DNA of 64,000 bases from Zychaea mexicana (taxonomy: Eukaryota; Mucoromycota; Mucoromycetes; Mucorales; Lichtheimiaceae), in contig NW_026516759.1 of NCBI RefSeq assembly GCF_025766255.1, positions 113,218 through 177,217 on the forward strand, read 5' to 3'. The notes below the pieces were generated by a model. The model saw only the letters and a list, made by a program, of their open reading frames with translations. It was not told the origin of the DNA and made no database searches. The position numbers were made by a program, and so were the translations under genes. Below are positions 13,444-25,840 of the stretch, one piece after another. Every line of letters begins with the position of its first letter. Positions within the stretch are counted from its first letter, which is position 1.

Positions 13444-16400
13444 ATGCGCTCTAACACAAAGCTTATCCTGAGCCTAATAAATCGCGTCGCTGTGCGAGTA
13501 AGCAAATACGTCCGAAAATCTCGAACCTTTGGGGTCGGGTTTCTTTTCCTCATCACCATTACGTTTATACAAATTAGCTACCGATCAACAGCGGAAGAAA
13601 GATTGAAAACCTGGAACAAGATCCGATCGTTCAACAAACTGGTAAATGCTGTGTCCTTCATTTTGTAGGAGCTTGGAATAAGGGAAAAAATAAGCGTTGT
13701 TTCGTGGGTTGTAGAGCTAATTAAAAGAATTGGGGGTTGAACAATGTATGTATTCTTTTTTTCAGTGGCCGCCATTATTGAATTGTCTAGATACAAGCTA
13801 TCCACTATCGCCAATGCACTCGGAACCGTCCTGGAAAATGTATCCAAGGTAACGTACAAGCAAACAAACCCACTTTTACTAGGATCTAGAAGAGAAAAAG
13901 AGACACTAAGTGTGTCCTCCTCTCCTCCAAACCCCTTGGGGTGATCGTATGTAGAATCATCAGTCACCTACGGCTGTCCTGGAACAACATATCCCGCCTG
14001 AAGTTCTTCAATCGCAGTTGTTTGTTCTTCGACTTCTTTCGGCATGTATGCAGCACCATTGGAAAACGTATCGCGAAGTAGCAAAACGAAAACTCGCCGA
14101 GGGAGCCTACGCATCAAACTCGGTCGAAGCTGCTGTCGCTGCACAAGCAACAGGCGCTGTTGGCAGCGAAAACGAATTTCTTCAGGCCCCTGTCGCGTCT
14201 GGCTACACGCGTGCTCAGGAAATGAACAACAGTAGCAAAGACAAAGGCTCATCATCCGACGACCCAACCCACGACTTGCAATCACCCGTTTACAGCATTG
14301 ATCGTATGGTCGATCCGCCGCCGCTCGACGAAGCATTGGTTACATTTCTTTTGGCTCTCGTCGGCCGCTTCTTAAACCAGGCACACATCATTGAAGAAGC
14401 AAACGACCAAAACATGTCGACGCCATCAGAATACCCAATAGAGACCCTTGCATCTGCTGCCAATATCGATCCAAAGACGCTAGCATTGATTGTGGATATC
14501 TACAAAACGGCAGGACGAGTGCTTTATTACGTCAGTGCGAGCAATTGGTCGACTTACTACTCAAAAATCAAGAACGCCGTCCATATTCTGGGTGCTATGG
14601 GCGAAGGCTCGGAACTGAATCCTCCTGAGATCCGGATGCTCGAATGCAGCTGTTTGACTCGTCAACGTATTCACACTGTATTATCCGGTACGATAGCGAT
14701 AGCGACAGTGCTTGTGATTCATTGCCGCGTGAGACAACATGGGGAGGCTATTATTAACATCCATTGCTTTTCAAAAAAATAGAGCTCAGTCCATATTTTT
14801 TGCACATGAAGAGACAAGGCAAACTGCTGTTCTCCAAAATGATGCGAAGGGCCATATGGAGGTGGATCGAAACATACCCTGCCCAATTCGCTGAAGTGTG
14901 TGCTAGCGACAATCGGTTGCTCGGCGGTTCTGAAATCCTATTCGACATGTGTAGTTCTACGGCAGACAATCCAAGAAAAAAGGCTATTTTATGGCCCTTG
15001 CAGACGATTCTCTTGGTGTTGTCTCAAGATCTATTGCTGCAGGCATTTTTGGATAACCCATCATCTCAAAACCGAAGAGTAAGGATACATTGAGAATAAA
15101 GGGGGCAGTAACGGATCAGAGGTGCTGATGGAAACTTATCATTCTATTAGACAAGTTTTCTTGGTGTATTGAGAAAATCATTACGCACGTCAAAGACAGC
15201 AGATATAGCAGCGATGTGCTATGTGGATCTTTGCAAAGCTGCTACCTACGTCCCTCCCACTGACGACTGTGTTCTCCGCCACATTGCCGCTGATATAGAG
15301 GACGATTTACAAGAAAAAGTATGGGACTTTTCGCGCAATGTAGCACACGATGCTGCGGCCACTGCCAGTCTCGGCTACACCATCAACCATCAAGCGCTCG
15401 TTACCGACTACCTGCTAGCACGACTGCGGCTGGATCCTGAGGTCGCTCTTCAACATATTGTGCCGCAAGTTCTGGATGAAAGCGTACCAATCACTTTTAA
15501 AATAGCACTTGTCAAGTCCTGCTTGGAAATTGCACGCGACGAAAACCGACTACCATGGAACCCGTCCATTCAATCCATGTATAGCTCCTTGTGCACACCT
15601 TTACGCAAGCTCTTTTTGCAAGCCATGAATCAAGAGCTCATGTCCAAAGATGGAGGGGCACAAGCATCCGCGCCCAAAAAGGTGATGACGGGTCCTGACG
15701 GCAGAGTGATTGTTCGTGCTACGCCATCCGTTGCCCAAAGCCGAATCGAACTATTGCAAGACCTATTGCGCCTTTTCCGAGTCGATCCATTGTTAGCATT
15801 ATTGGTAAGCCGCTTTACAGAGTTACACTATCGGCAGTAAGGTTGCAAATACTCAAGGAGCATATGTATCACAGGGTAGCGACAATGATGCGGTAGAGGA
15901 TAACTCTGCAATTATGATCGGCATGGCGAACTTGTTCCAACACTATGATCAAGGTATCCGGCAACTGGCTAGTGAATGTCTATCCAAGCTCCATTTGTCA
16001 GACAACATTGTACGCTGGGGACCCGAGTCGAAAACCATGATCAACTTTTGGCGCATCTCATCCAAGGTTGTGTTTGTGCTCGCCAAGCAGATCCTAGACA
16101 ACAAGCAGGGCGAAGAAGGATTGAAATCTTTGTTGACCCTTTTGATAAAGTTACTATCTGCACGTAATGAGTTTTTGGGCAACAACCAGGTAAGTCTAGG
16201 GAATATAGTAACCAAAGAGAGTATGCACAGAAGTCTAACAAAGGATGCCTCATTCCCCAGGAACGAGTGACTGAAGGGGCTGATGCACGGGAGCGATTAC
16301 AGGCCTCTGTGGCCCTTGAGATAGCTCTGTTGGTCTCGTTGTGTTGGCCAAATCCAGATGTATGCTCGGACGCCATCCGGTGCCTGGGATATTTGTGCGA

Positions 16401-19400
16401 CGAAGCTGGTCTCGCAGACGAAGATGAAGATCCTCAGCAGGGCCAGATTACGCTTATCTGCAACTTGCCAGTATACTGCGACTTGGCATCGGAGGACTCT
16501 GTCTTTTTGGGACGCAAGGCTCAACAAAAGCGGATTCGCAAGTATATGCGTTTGATTACACGACATACACCAGGCAACCTTGCAGCATGGGAAGAGGCGT
16601 GGAAACGATGGAAAGTCTTGACCCAAATGCTCGGTCGTCTTGGCGAAGAAGCTGCTGTAGAAGAAACCACGACAGATTTAAACCAACCGGGCAACTTGAA
16701 AAAACCAAAGCAACGCACCACACAAACAGTACAACCTGTACCAAAACCAGCGGCACCAGCCATAAACCGCCTTGAAATGGATGACGAAAAGCAGATGTTG
16801 TGGCAAAACTATACCGGCTTCCTTGCAGCACTTGGTGGGTGCTGTCTAGCATCCGAAGCAGAGAATAATAATATCAACAACAGAGGTATCGCCGCAGCCT
16901 CCTCCGACCAGCAACGACGCGCATCTTCGCCCAGCGAGTCTAATACCCTAGTTGATTCATTCGTGGGTGAAATGACCAACCTGTTGATATCCGACAATGT
17001 GTTCATTCGGGAAGGCGTCAAAGAAATCCTTGGTACGGATTTGTCGCCTACGTTATACGCCATTCTTTTCCGTCACCTTGAACGAGTTATGACCCGGTCC
17101 TTTGGCTCCGACAATGAGCCCATTTGCAGCGCACGAAATACTCTGTTTGTCGAACAAGCCGTGCTTGTCCTCAAGCTGATCTTGGATCGACTTGTAGACC
17201 CAGGAGATGTCTTGTTGAGCATAGACTTTAGCACATTGATTTACCAATTTGCCAAATACCTCAATAAGCTACCCAACAGCTTCAATACCCTCCGAATCAA
17301 GATCAAAATGTGCCACCTGGTCGAGACATTGATGCAAAAGAAGGAACAAATCGTTGTCCGTGACGAAATGCGGTTGCGCAACAGACTGCTTGAAATGATT
17401 GTCGAGTGGACAAGCGATTTTGCATTGGTAAGGATACATTGAACAAAGTAAGCGGGTATTTCCCTTATTGACAACATTGCGTGATCTGTATCCATAGCAA
17501 AAGCCCGAGATCAAAACAAGCTATGTCGCACAAGATACATCCCAGAACGAAAAGCTGCACCGCGACCTGGACCATGCTTGCTTGAAAGCGATTGTAGCCA
17601 TCCTGAATCAATTGCCTTTGCAAAGTTCTGAGCCTGTCCGAGAAGCAGACAGCAATCAAGTCAAGAGTCGCCTATTCTACAAATACTTTACTTTTTTCTT
17701 AAAACTGCTGAATCGCTGCCGACTTAGCGAGGTAAGATTATAAAAGCGACTTCATACTCATAATCTTTCTTATACACTCTTTGACTAAATTGCCATTCCA
17801 TTCTCTTGCATGATATCAGATGGAGCTGAACAGTGCCACCGTTGTCAAGAATAATAAAGAGGTGCTTACGCCAGCTAAAACGTCTGAAAATTATCAAGAT
17901 TGGGCGCCACTCAAAGATTATACCATCTTGGCCATGTCCAATTTGCTCAGTGCAAACGTGGATGCTGGTTTGAAATACTCGCTTGCCATGGGATACCACG
18001 AAGACACGAGAACGCGCACAGCATTCATGCAAGTGTTGACCAATATTCTCAATCAAGGTGCTGAGTTTGAGACACTTGCCGAAAGCGTCATGACAGATCG
18101 CTATGAAAAGCTGATTGACGTTAGTATTTTTCACTAAAAATCAACAGAGTTTTTTCTTAACTTTTGTTTGAACTTTGCATCTAATCAATATGTGACAATG
18201 GACGTTGCTATATAGATGCTGGTAGAAGCGGATATGGACGTAGCGCTGGCCCTGTGCGATGTCTGTCCTTCAGGAGATGCTGCCGGTGTTGCCGAAACCT
18301 TGTTGATTTGCTTCGAGTCGCGCGACAAGTCAACTTCGTTGCTTAAGGCTGTCATTGAAAAGGAAGTGGCATCGACTGAACAAGAAGCAACATTGTTTCG
18401 CAGTACAACGATGGCAACTCGACTTTTGTCCGTCTTTGCCAAGTTGGTGTGCCACGACTATGTGCGACTCACGTTACAGCCTGCTATGGAAGCAATCAAT
18501 GCGTTACCGGATGAGCAAACTACTTGGGAGTTGGATCCTCAAAAACTCGGCCCTGATGATGATCTAATGTGCAACAAGCAAAACGTTATTCGAGCCGCAG
18601 AGATTCTTTTGAATGCCATTTGTTCGTCTGCAGCCAATGCTCCTCCGTAAGTATTATCCTTACTAACAACCAAGGAAAACTTCTTATCTATAAATACTCA
18701 TGTGTCCTATGCTATTTCTGCTCATATGCCATGAATACACAGTTCTTTCCGCGAGGAGCTGTCGCTCATTGCTGATGCAGTATGCAAACGCTTCTCTGAG
18801 GCCAAGAACACTGCCGTTGGCGGCTTCGTCTTTTTGCGACTCTTCGGTCCTGCGATTGTTACGCCAGATAGTGCAGGCTTCTCCAAACAGGCAACGCCGA
18901 GAAACAAAAACGTGCGCAAACTGCAGCTCCAAGCAACGCGTGTCATGCAGAACTTGGCCAACAATGTGCTCTTCGGTGCCAAGGAAACCCACATGATTGT
19001 CCTGAACGATTTCTTGACCGACAACATTTACAAGGTCACCAGCTTCCTCCGGGAAATCTCGACGCAGAGTAAAAAGAGCGAACAAAAAGAGAACACTGGC
19101 GCGTTCCGGATGGATCAAAAGGGTTATATGCGACTGCACCGGTATTTGTTTGAGAATCTCGAGCGCATGTCCCGCGAACTGGCGAGTCGCAAAGTAAAAG
19201 GCGCTACAGACACACAGTCGATGCTCGAGTGGAAGAAGACAGTAGATCGTCTGTCAACATTGATTGCACAGCTGGGTCGACCGAGCGATACTTCCAACAA
19301 TGACCTCTCGCTCTCGCGCAATTATGCTTTGGCCAATAGCAATCATTATTACAGTGAATTCATCCGACGAAATTGCCATCGTGATTTGTCAAAGATTAGC

Positions 19401-22400
19401 TCTAAAAATATCGTCTACCAAGCCGGTACATCACGTGGAGGTCGTCCCATCTTTTACGTCATTATAAGACATTTGGATCTGGAAACCACTGACTATGAAT
19501 TGCTTATCTACTACATGCTTCGGGTAAGTTAGAATTCAGGATATTCATGACTAAATTGAAAAAAATGTTAACCTCTTGCATTAGGTGATGGAACCATATC
19601 TCAACCGCCCATTCGAGCTTATGTTTGACTTGACTGGTTTGAATCCATTCAATGAAATCCCGGTCCACTGGCTGAATCAGTTCTTCCAGCTCATCTTTAG
19701 TGAAATGAACGACTATCTTGTTGCCATTTACATGTATAATCCAAGCAATTACCTGCAGCGCTACGTTGCACGATTACCACGACTTCTAATCAACAAACTG
19801 ATCAAACGAGTCCATTTTGCCACGACACTTGCTGATTTGCATGAACGTATTGCACCTTCAGAAATCCACTTGCCCAAGGAAACAGGTAGATACATGTTTA
19901 GAGGAAAATTTCTGCTCCCTACTTTATGCGCAGCGCTTTGTAAAAGTATCTTATGATTTTCTAACCCTTAATATGAATCAACTTGTGACCTTGTTAAGTC
20001 GATCTGGAAAAGGCACCAAGCACCACGTTCTTCCCTGTTACACGCATGAATAGTTTAAAGTCATCGACCCCGGTGACAATCAAGGTTTCACAAGAATATT
20101 TGCAGATCATCACTGTGCGAAAGCAGGAAATCTATTACAATATTTATACTATTTACAATGACGTATATCACATTTCCGAGATTGAAGATATGACGCCGCT
20201 TCCAAATTCCAAGCACGAAAACGGTGGTGATCTGATGCTCAAGGTTGACAGAGGCAAAACAACAGTGGTTCTATCTGCTGCTAAGCGTGATGCTATCTTG
20301 GCTGTGAGTATTGCTTAAAGTATTGATAATCTGTCTGTATAAGGCCTTTCTTTTACTAACAGCTGCATTACATTCCAGTTGCTCCGATACAACAAGCACC
20401 GCTACGAATCATCTAAACCTGGCAACATGAACGAGCGTGCAATTCGACCAAATGATGTGCCTGGCCGATTGCTGAATATGTCTTTGTTGAACATTGGCAG
20501 TGATGATCCTGGTTTACGTCTTGCAGCGTACAACCTGCTATATGCTCTCAGTTTGACGTTCCGTTTTGATGTTGGAAATCAATTACTGAACGCAAGAGGT
20601 AAACAACAGTGGATATTACATCAACTTTTTTTTTTTCGAAAGGGGCTGACATATGATATGATTATTACCAGATTTATGTATACCCGCCAACAGCACAGAT
20701 TTCATCGTCAGCATCAGTGAAAGTTTGGCCTCCACAGAGCAACATTTGACGCTTGAATTTTTGAACGAGTGTTTAGTCGGTTTCAACAAGTCCAATGAGC
20801 CCATGCGACAGTTGTGTCTTGACTATATGGCACCATGGCTTCGGAATTTGGCCGTATACAGCCGAAACATTCCTGATGATCACAACAAAAGCCTGGCAAA
20901 GACCAAGGACGTGCTCGGATTACTTATTAAACTCACTGTGACCCGGACAGATGTAAGTACAATCATACCCTGAAGTGGATCAGATCTAGGGATTGATATG
21001 AGACATCCCAATAACACCATGGAAAATAGATGTACAAGCATGTACAAGCCAAGATATGGCGAACGTTATCACGAGTCGACGACATGGTCAATTTGATCAT
21101 AGATGCATTTGTCCAGTACTCGGTCGAGAATGGCATCGGATCTCCACAAGCAGAAGCTATGGCAGATACTATTGTGACCATGTCAAGTATTTCAGTTCGC
21201 GGTAAGGTGATCAGCCGAATGCGACGTGTGATACAACGAACTTCCCTACGACCGTGTCGAAGCTTGACGGAGCATCCTGCATGGGTTGAAATTGCGGTTC
21301 TGTTACGATTTGTTCTTATGCTTTCGTTCAACAACGTCGGACCTGGCAAACCATACCTTCCCGAAATATTCCACATTGTATCACTGTTGGTTGGCACGGG
21401 GCCTACGCTTATTCGTGCTTCTGTACACGAGCTCGTTGTTAATATCATCCACACTCTTTGTACCGGCATGCCACAATCCGAGGAGAATATCAAAAAACTG
21501 CACTTTGTCCTAAACGATGTCTGTGACAGCAAGAATCGTGTGTATTTCGGTCTGACCAAACCGCACGCGAATGCGTTTACCATCACACACGAAACAATGA
21601 CAGATGTCTCGGAAACGGTCAATTTATCCTCCCTTGAAAGCATCATTCGTCTTTTACTGGAGGCACTAAGCATCGGTGCACCCTCTATTGGTAAGTGAGA
21701 GAGAGAGCAAGAGAGCTACGGGTCGTTTTAGAGCCGCTGTTACTAAATGAAATTTATAGATGTTGCCAACATGTGGCGAGCCCGATGGATGGGTCTAGTG
21801 ACCAGCACAGCATTCCAGTTCAACCCAGCCATCCAGCCTCGTTCCTTTGTAGTACTTGGCTGCCTGGCACAAGACGAAGTAGACGATGATCTGATATACC
21901 AAATCCTCGTGGCGCTGCGTGGCGCTTTGGCCATTTTCAATGAGACCGACTCCAGTCTTATCGTGAGCATCATGATGTGCTTAAGCAATGTGATTGACAA
22001 TCTGCCGGCAGATTCACGGTACCTGCAGCCTTTGTTCTGGCTCGCCATTGCACTTGTACAAATGAGCCACCCAGCAACGTTTTCCCCAGCAGTAGAATTC
22101 CTCCAATCGGTGCTTCGTGCATTGGACGCACACAAATTGTTTGCCAATAGACCGGTCGTGGACGTATTGATGGATGCACGCGCGCCTTTGGGTGAGATCG
22201 CCAAGGAACTCGATATTGCCAGTGGCGTCAGTTTCGATACACATTTTTCGTTTGCTGTGGCCGGCGTTCTACTCAAGGGCATCAAGCACAGTAACCCCAA
22301 AGATGTGGTGTTCCAGTGCCTGACAACGTTTTTGGAAATTGATTGTAAGCGGTCGTTGGAGCAAAATGTCGTCGAGTCGCGAACTTTAGGATACCTTGCC

Positions 22401-23021
22401 GGTTTATTGCCACTCGCAGCAAAGAACAACGCGTTGCGTGAGTTATTACGTTTGGCCGGTATCAATGACGTGGATCTGGATGGCTTGGAGTTTGGATCGG
22501 CCTATGTCCGCATCTTTGATACTCTAGAGATACCCGACAACACGACGGCATTATTGTTGGTGTCGCTACTGGTGACGCTTCTCAATTCTGCAGAAAACGA
22601 ATCTGAAAGATTATTCCTGTACAGCTTTTTGGCCGAAGCTGCTGTGTCTATACCTGAAGTTTTCGCTTTAATGTGAGTATATATACCTACAGTGGATATC
22701 TGCGAGATGAGTCAGAAAAGGAAAATGCATCATTTTGCTAAATGAATTCGGATTGATAGATATGAGAGCTTGCTCCCCAAGATGAACCAGATCGTTGTGA
22801 GCGGACAAAACTACGCGGTAATTGATGCGGTTAAGAATATCTTGATGACCGCATGCTCAGAGCCAGCATTCAACTACTCGCTTAACCGACGTAGCCAAAA
22901 AGCATATCTCGACGAACTCGGATTCTCTGCCCTTGGCGATCCTACTTTTGGTGCAGCCAAGTCGAACGTAGCCATGAGTGCACAGCTTGCCAGCAAGTTG
23001 CTGGAACGAATCACAGAATAA
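13444..23021 (+). CDS. NF1: Neurofibromin-type Ras GTPase-activating protein
   Basis: Negative regulator of Ras. Nineteen coding exons give 2,684 residues: 13444-13497, 13578-13641, 13766-13848, 13955-14687, 14783-15078, 15151-15804, 15875-16189, 16261-17427, 17498-17731, 17820-18119, 18216-18646, 18743-19523, 19585-19885, 19999-20303, 20379-20598, 20672-20952, 21030-21690, 21760-22672 and 22760-23021. The human and yeast Ira proteins are of similar size. The Ras-GAP domain spans exons 10-12: the arginine finger lies in CFESRDKS (Arg about 1336), and the FLRxxxPA signature is FLRLFGPAIVTP. A Sec14 (CRAL-TRIO) domain follows at about 1660-1800 (NIVYQAGTSRGGRPIFYV), then a PH-like segment and long helical repeats similar to NF1 (LCIPANSTDFIVSIS, FNPAIQPRSFVVLG). 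Collinearity over the whole length makes the identity secure; exon 10 uses a weak GTTAGT donor. Confidence 0.95.
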
Positions 23022-23381
23022 GAGCCCACGCTCTCTCTCTTTTTTTATCTTTAACTTTTAATGCTAACCCTGTCTATTTCCTTTCTCTTTCCTACTCGCT
23101 CTTCATTATATTACCATTAGTTGGCGCACACACATATATATACTCTCAAACACACACATCTCTACTCCACTCCATTTACATCCACTCACTTTTGCACATG
23201 CACAAAAAGAACAAAGAAAATTACTTTTCTGATTATACATATTCAAAAAGTTGAATAAATAGTAGTATCCAATTTTATGTCGCACAGCGGTCGCGGTACG
23301 ATAAATAAAAAAATGACGCGCAGCTGATGTGTGTATTTCAAACGCTTGCTTCAATACCACTTGAAACTTATCTGGAAAAAA
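23022..23381. other. Intergenic between neurofibromin and cyclophilin H
   Basis: Pyrimidine-rich on the plus strand to about 23100, then AT-rich. It holds a 3' end and a promoter; nothing else seen. Confidence 0.5.
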
Positions 23382-24375
23382 ATGGAAGGAAAAGAGACAA
23401 AGGAAGAACGCCCCATTGTATTTTTCGACATTTCCATCGGCGATGTACCCGTTGGCAGAATGAAAATGGAACTTTACAGTGATATTGTACCCAAAACAGC
23501 AGAAAACTTTCGGTAATGATCTACTAAAGATTTGGGGAGAGGATCGCGTAATGACTGAAAGATTAAACGTTTGTTTGTACTGACTGGAGGTTATGTATAC
23601 TGTATAATTAGACAATTATGCACAGGCGAATTCAAGTAAGCTAGTTGATCTCTTTGGCAAAGAAACAGAGCCAAATTTAACCATTTTTATGCGTAGGCGC
23701 AATGGCATTCCTCAAGGCTATAAAAACTGCTCGTTCCACAGGTAATGGAAGTGGTTGATAACCGTATTCAACTCCCGAGTACTTGGTGGATATCGTAATA
23801 TTAACAATGCGATGCAATTATTGCTACCTTAGAATTATCAAAGATTTCATGGTTCAAGGTGGCGACTTTTTGAAGGGTGACGGCACTGGATCCATGAGCA
23901 TTTACGGCGAAAAGTTCGAGGACGAGAATTTCACTGTGAAGCATACACAAGCCGGTCTGCTATCGATGGCAAATTCGGGCCCTGGAACCAACGGATGTCA
24001 ATTTTTCATTACATGCGATAACTGCGAGTTTTTGGATGGCAAACACGTTGTATTCGGTCATCTAGTAGATGGCTTACTCACACTGAGAAAGATCGGTAAG
24101 AGGCACTTGATATAGGAAAAAGTGATGAGGGCTTTTTTCAGATCTAGAATGTAAATTACATTGCTTACATGAACATCACAATACAAATTAATTTCAGAAA
24201 ACGTATCAACGGGTCAAAACAACCGACCCAAACTGCCGGTCAGAATCACAGGTAAGAAGAGATTTTAAGAATACGGTTATAGAGAGATAACTCACACAGA
24301 GAGTTAATCAAATTTATATGGACTTTTTTTTGTTGTTGTTGCTGCTGTTTGAAAATAGAATGCGGGCAAATGTAA
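23382..24375 (+). CDS. PPIH: Cyclophilin H, spliceosomal peptidyl-prolyl isomerase
   Basis: Peptidyl-prolyl cis-trans isomerase that in animals binds Prp4 in the U4/U6.U5 tri-snRNP. Exons 23382-23512, 23612-23635, 23697-23741, 23833-24095, 24198-24251 and 24359-24375 encode 177 residues, the same length as human PPIH; two exons are only 24 and 17 nt. Active-site features are [15 protein letters not shown] (catalytic Arg, Phe and Gln), [15 protein letters not shown] and [10 protein letters not shown]. The CypH-type C-terminus [20 protein letters not shown] distinguishes it from CypA. It is convergent with MED25, with 63 bases between the stop codons. Confidence 0.96.
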
Positions 24376-24438
24376 GAAGGGAAGGACGTAAAAAAGAAGA
24401 AAAAATAAACAATTATATGTAAAAAAGTTATATTAATG

Positions 24439-25809
24439 TCACATTGGATGTTGTTGTTGATCAGTATGTTGCTGTTGCTGTTGTTGGCGACGGTTGAGCA
24501 ATAATCGTTGATGGAGCTCATGTATCTGTTGCGGTGTTAGATTAGCCATACCTCCAGCAGCAGTCATAGGCATTCCCATCATCCCATTATTAGCTGGTAC
24601 ACCACCCATTGCACCAGGAACACCAGCGGAACTTCCAATGTTGATATTGGATAACAATAAGCTGTGTTGATTAAGACCTGGACGAGCGCCTAGTCAGATA
24701 AGGTATATATTTAGTTATTGGAGCCCTTCTATGCAGCAGAAATCGTATCAAGGTTTATGCAAAGCTTACCGTTCATATTATTGAGAGGACTTCCCATAGC
24801 GTTTGCATTCATCATTGGTTGGCCTTGACTTTGTTGCTGCTGTTTTTGTTGTTGGAGTTGCTGCTGCTGTCTTAACGCTTGTAGTAGTTGAAGGTTTTGT
24901 GGATTATTTACAAAGTTCGGATTGTTTGCCATGGCGAGTAAGGATGCTGGAATGCTCCCAGCTTGAGCACCTGTGGTACCCATCATGCCAATTGGTTTGC
25001 CCTGTTGCGGCTGTTGTGGTTGTGGCTGTTGTTGCTGCTGTGGCTGCTGCTGTTGTTGTGGCTGTTGTTGTTGTAATACATTAAGTGCTTGTGGAAAATC
25101 TGGAATGTTTGAGCGACCAAACACAAAGCCGATCAGTTTGCCATTAGAAATCATTAACACGACGCCTCGTTGTGGCTCATTCATGTTAGAGTTGAATGGT
25201 ACTTTCGCAACCTATTATACCAAGGCAGTGTTATCCATACTCGTTCTTTTGATTCGCAATCTCAAATTGAAAAAAAAAACCTACATATTTCTTTTGTTCG
25301 AGATTTTTTGACAGCAGATTAAGACTATTTATATCTGATGGGCTGCTAGTTTCTATGGCTCTGAACTGGCAAAAGGGTATATTGTGTTCTTGTGTTTGTT
25401 GTACCAAAATAGGCTGTGAAGTTTGCAAGGGAGACCGTCCGGAAATGACGATTCGTTGTGGCCATATTTCAGCGCAGCTACTCAGATTGTGAACTGTAAG
25501 AGACGATGTCTAGTTTCGCAATCTTTGATATATGAAGAAAAAAGACTTACTAATCTTCCAAGCCGACATTTTTTCCACGCGGAGTAATAGCAAATGCTCC
25601 CACATGGCAGCTAAACTCTTGATATGGGCCGTCTTGAGGTTTGATATGCCAAACAATTTGCCCTTTCCAAAATGGTACGGAAGGCTGTTGCTGTACCTGC
25701 AACCGCGGTTGACCTTGCTGCATCATCTGCTGAGGAGTAGCCGTTGGTTGCATACCTGCTTGTTGTGGTGATGGTTGCTGCCCTTGAGACTGTGTCTGTT
25801 GCTGCTGCT

Positions 25810-25840
<31 letters not shown>

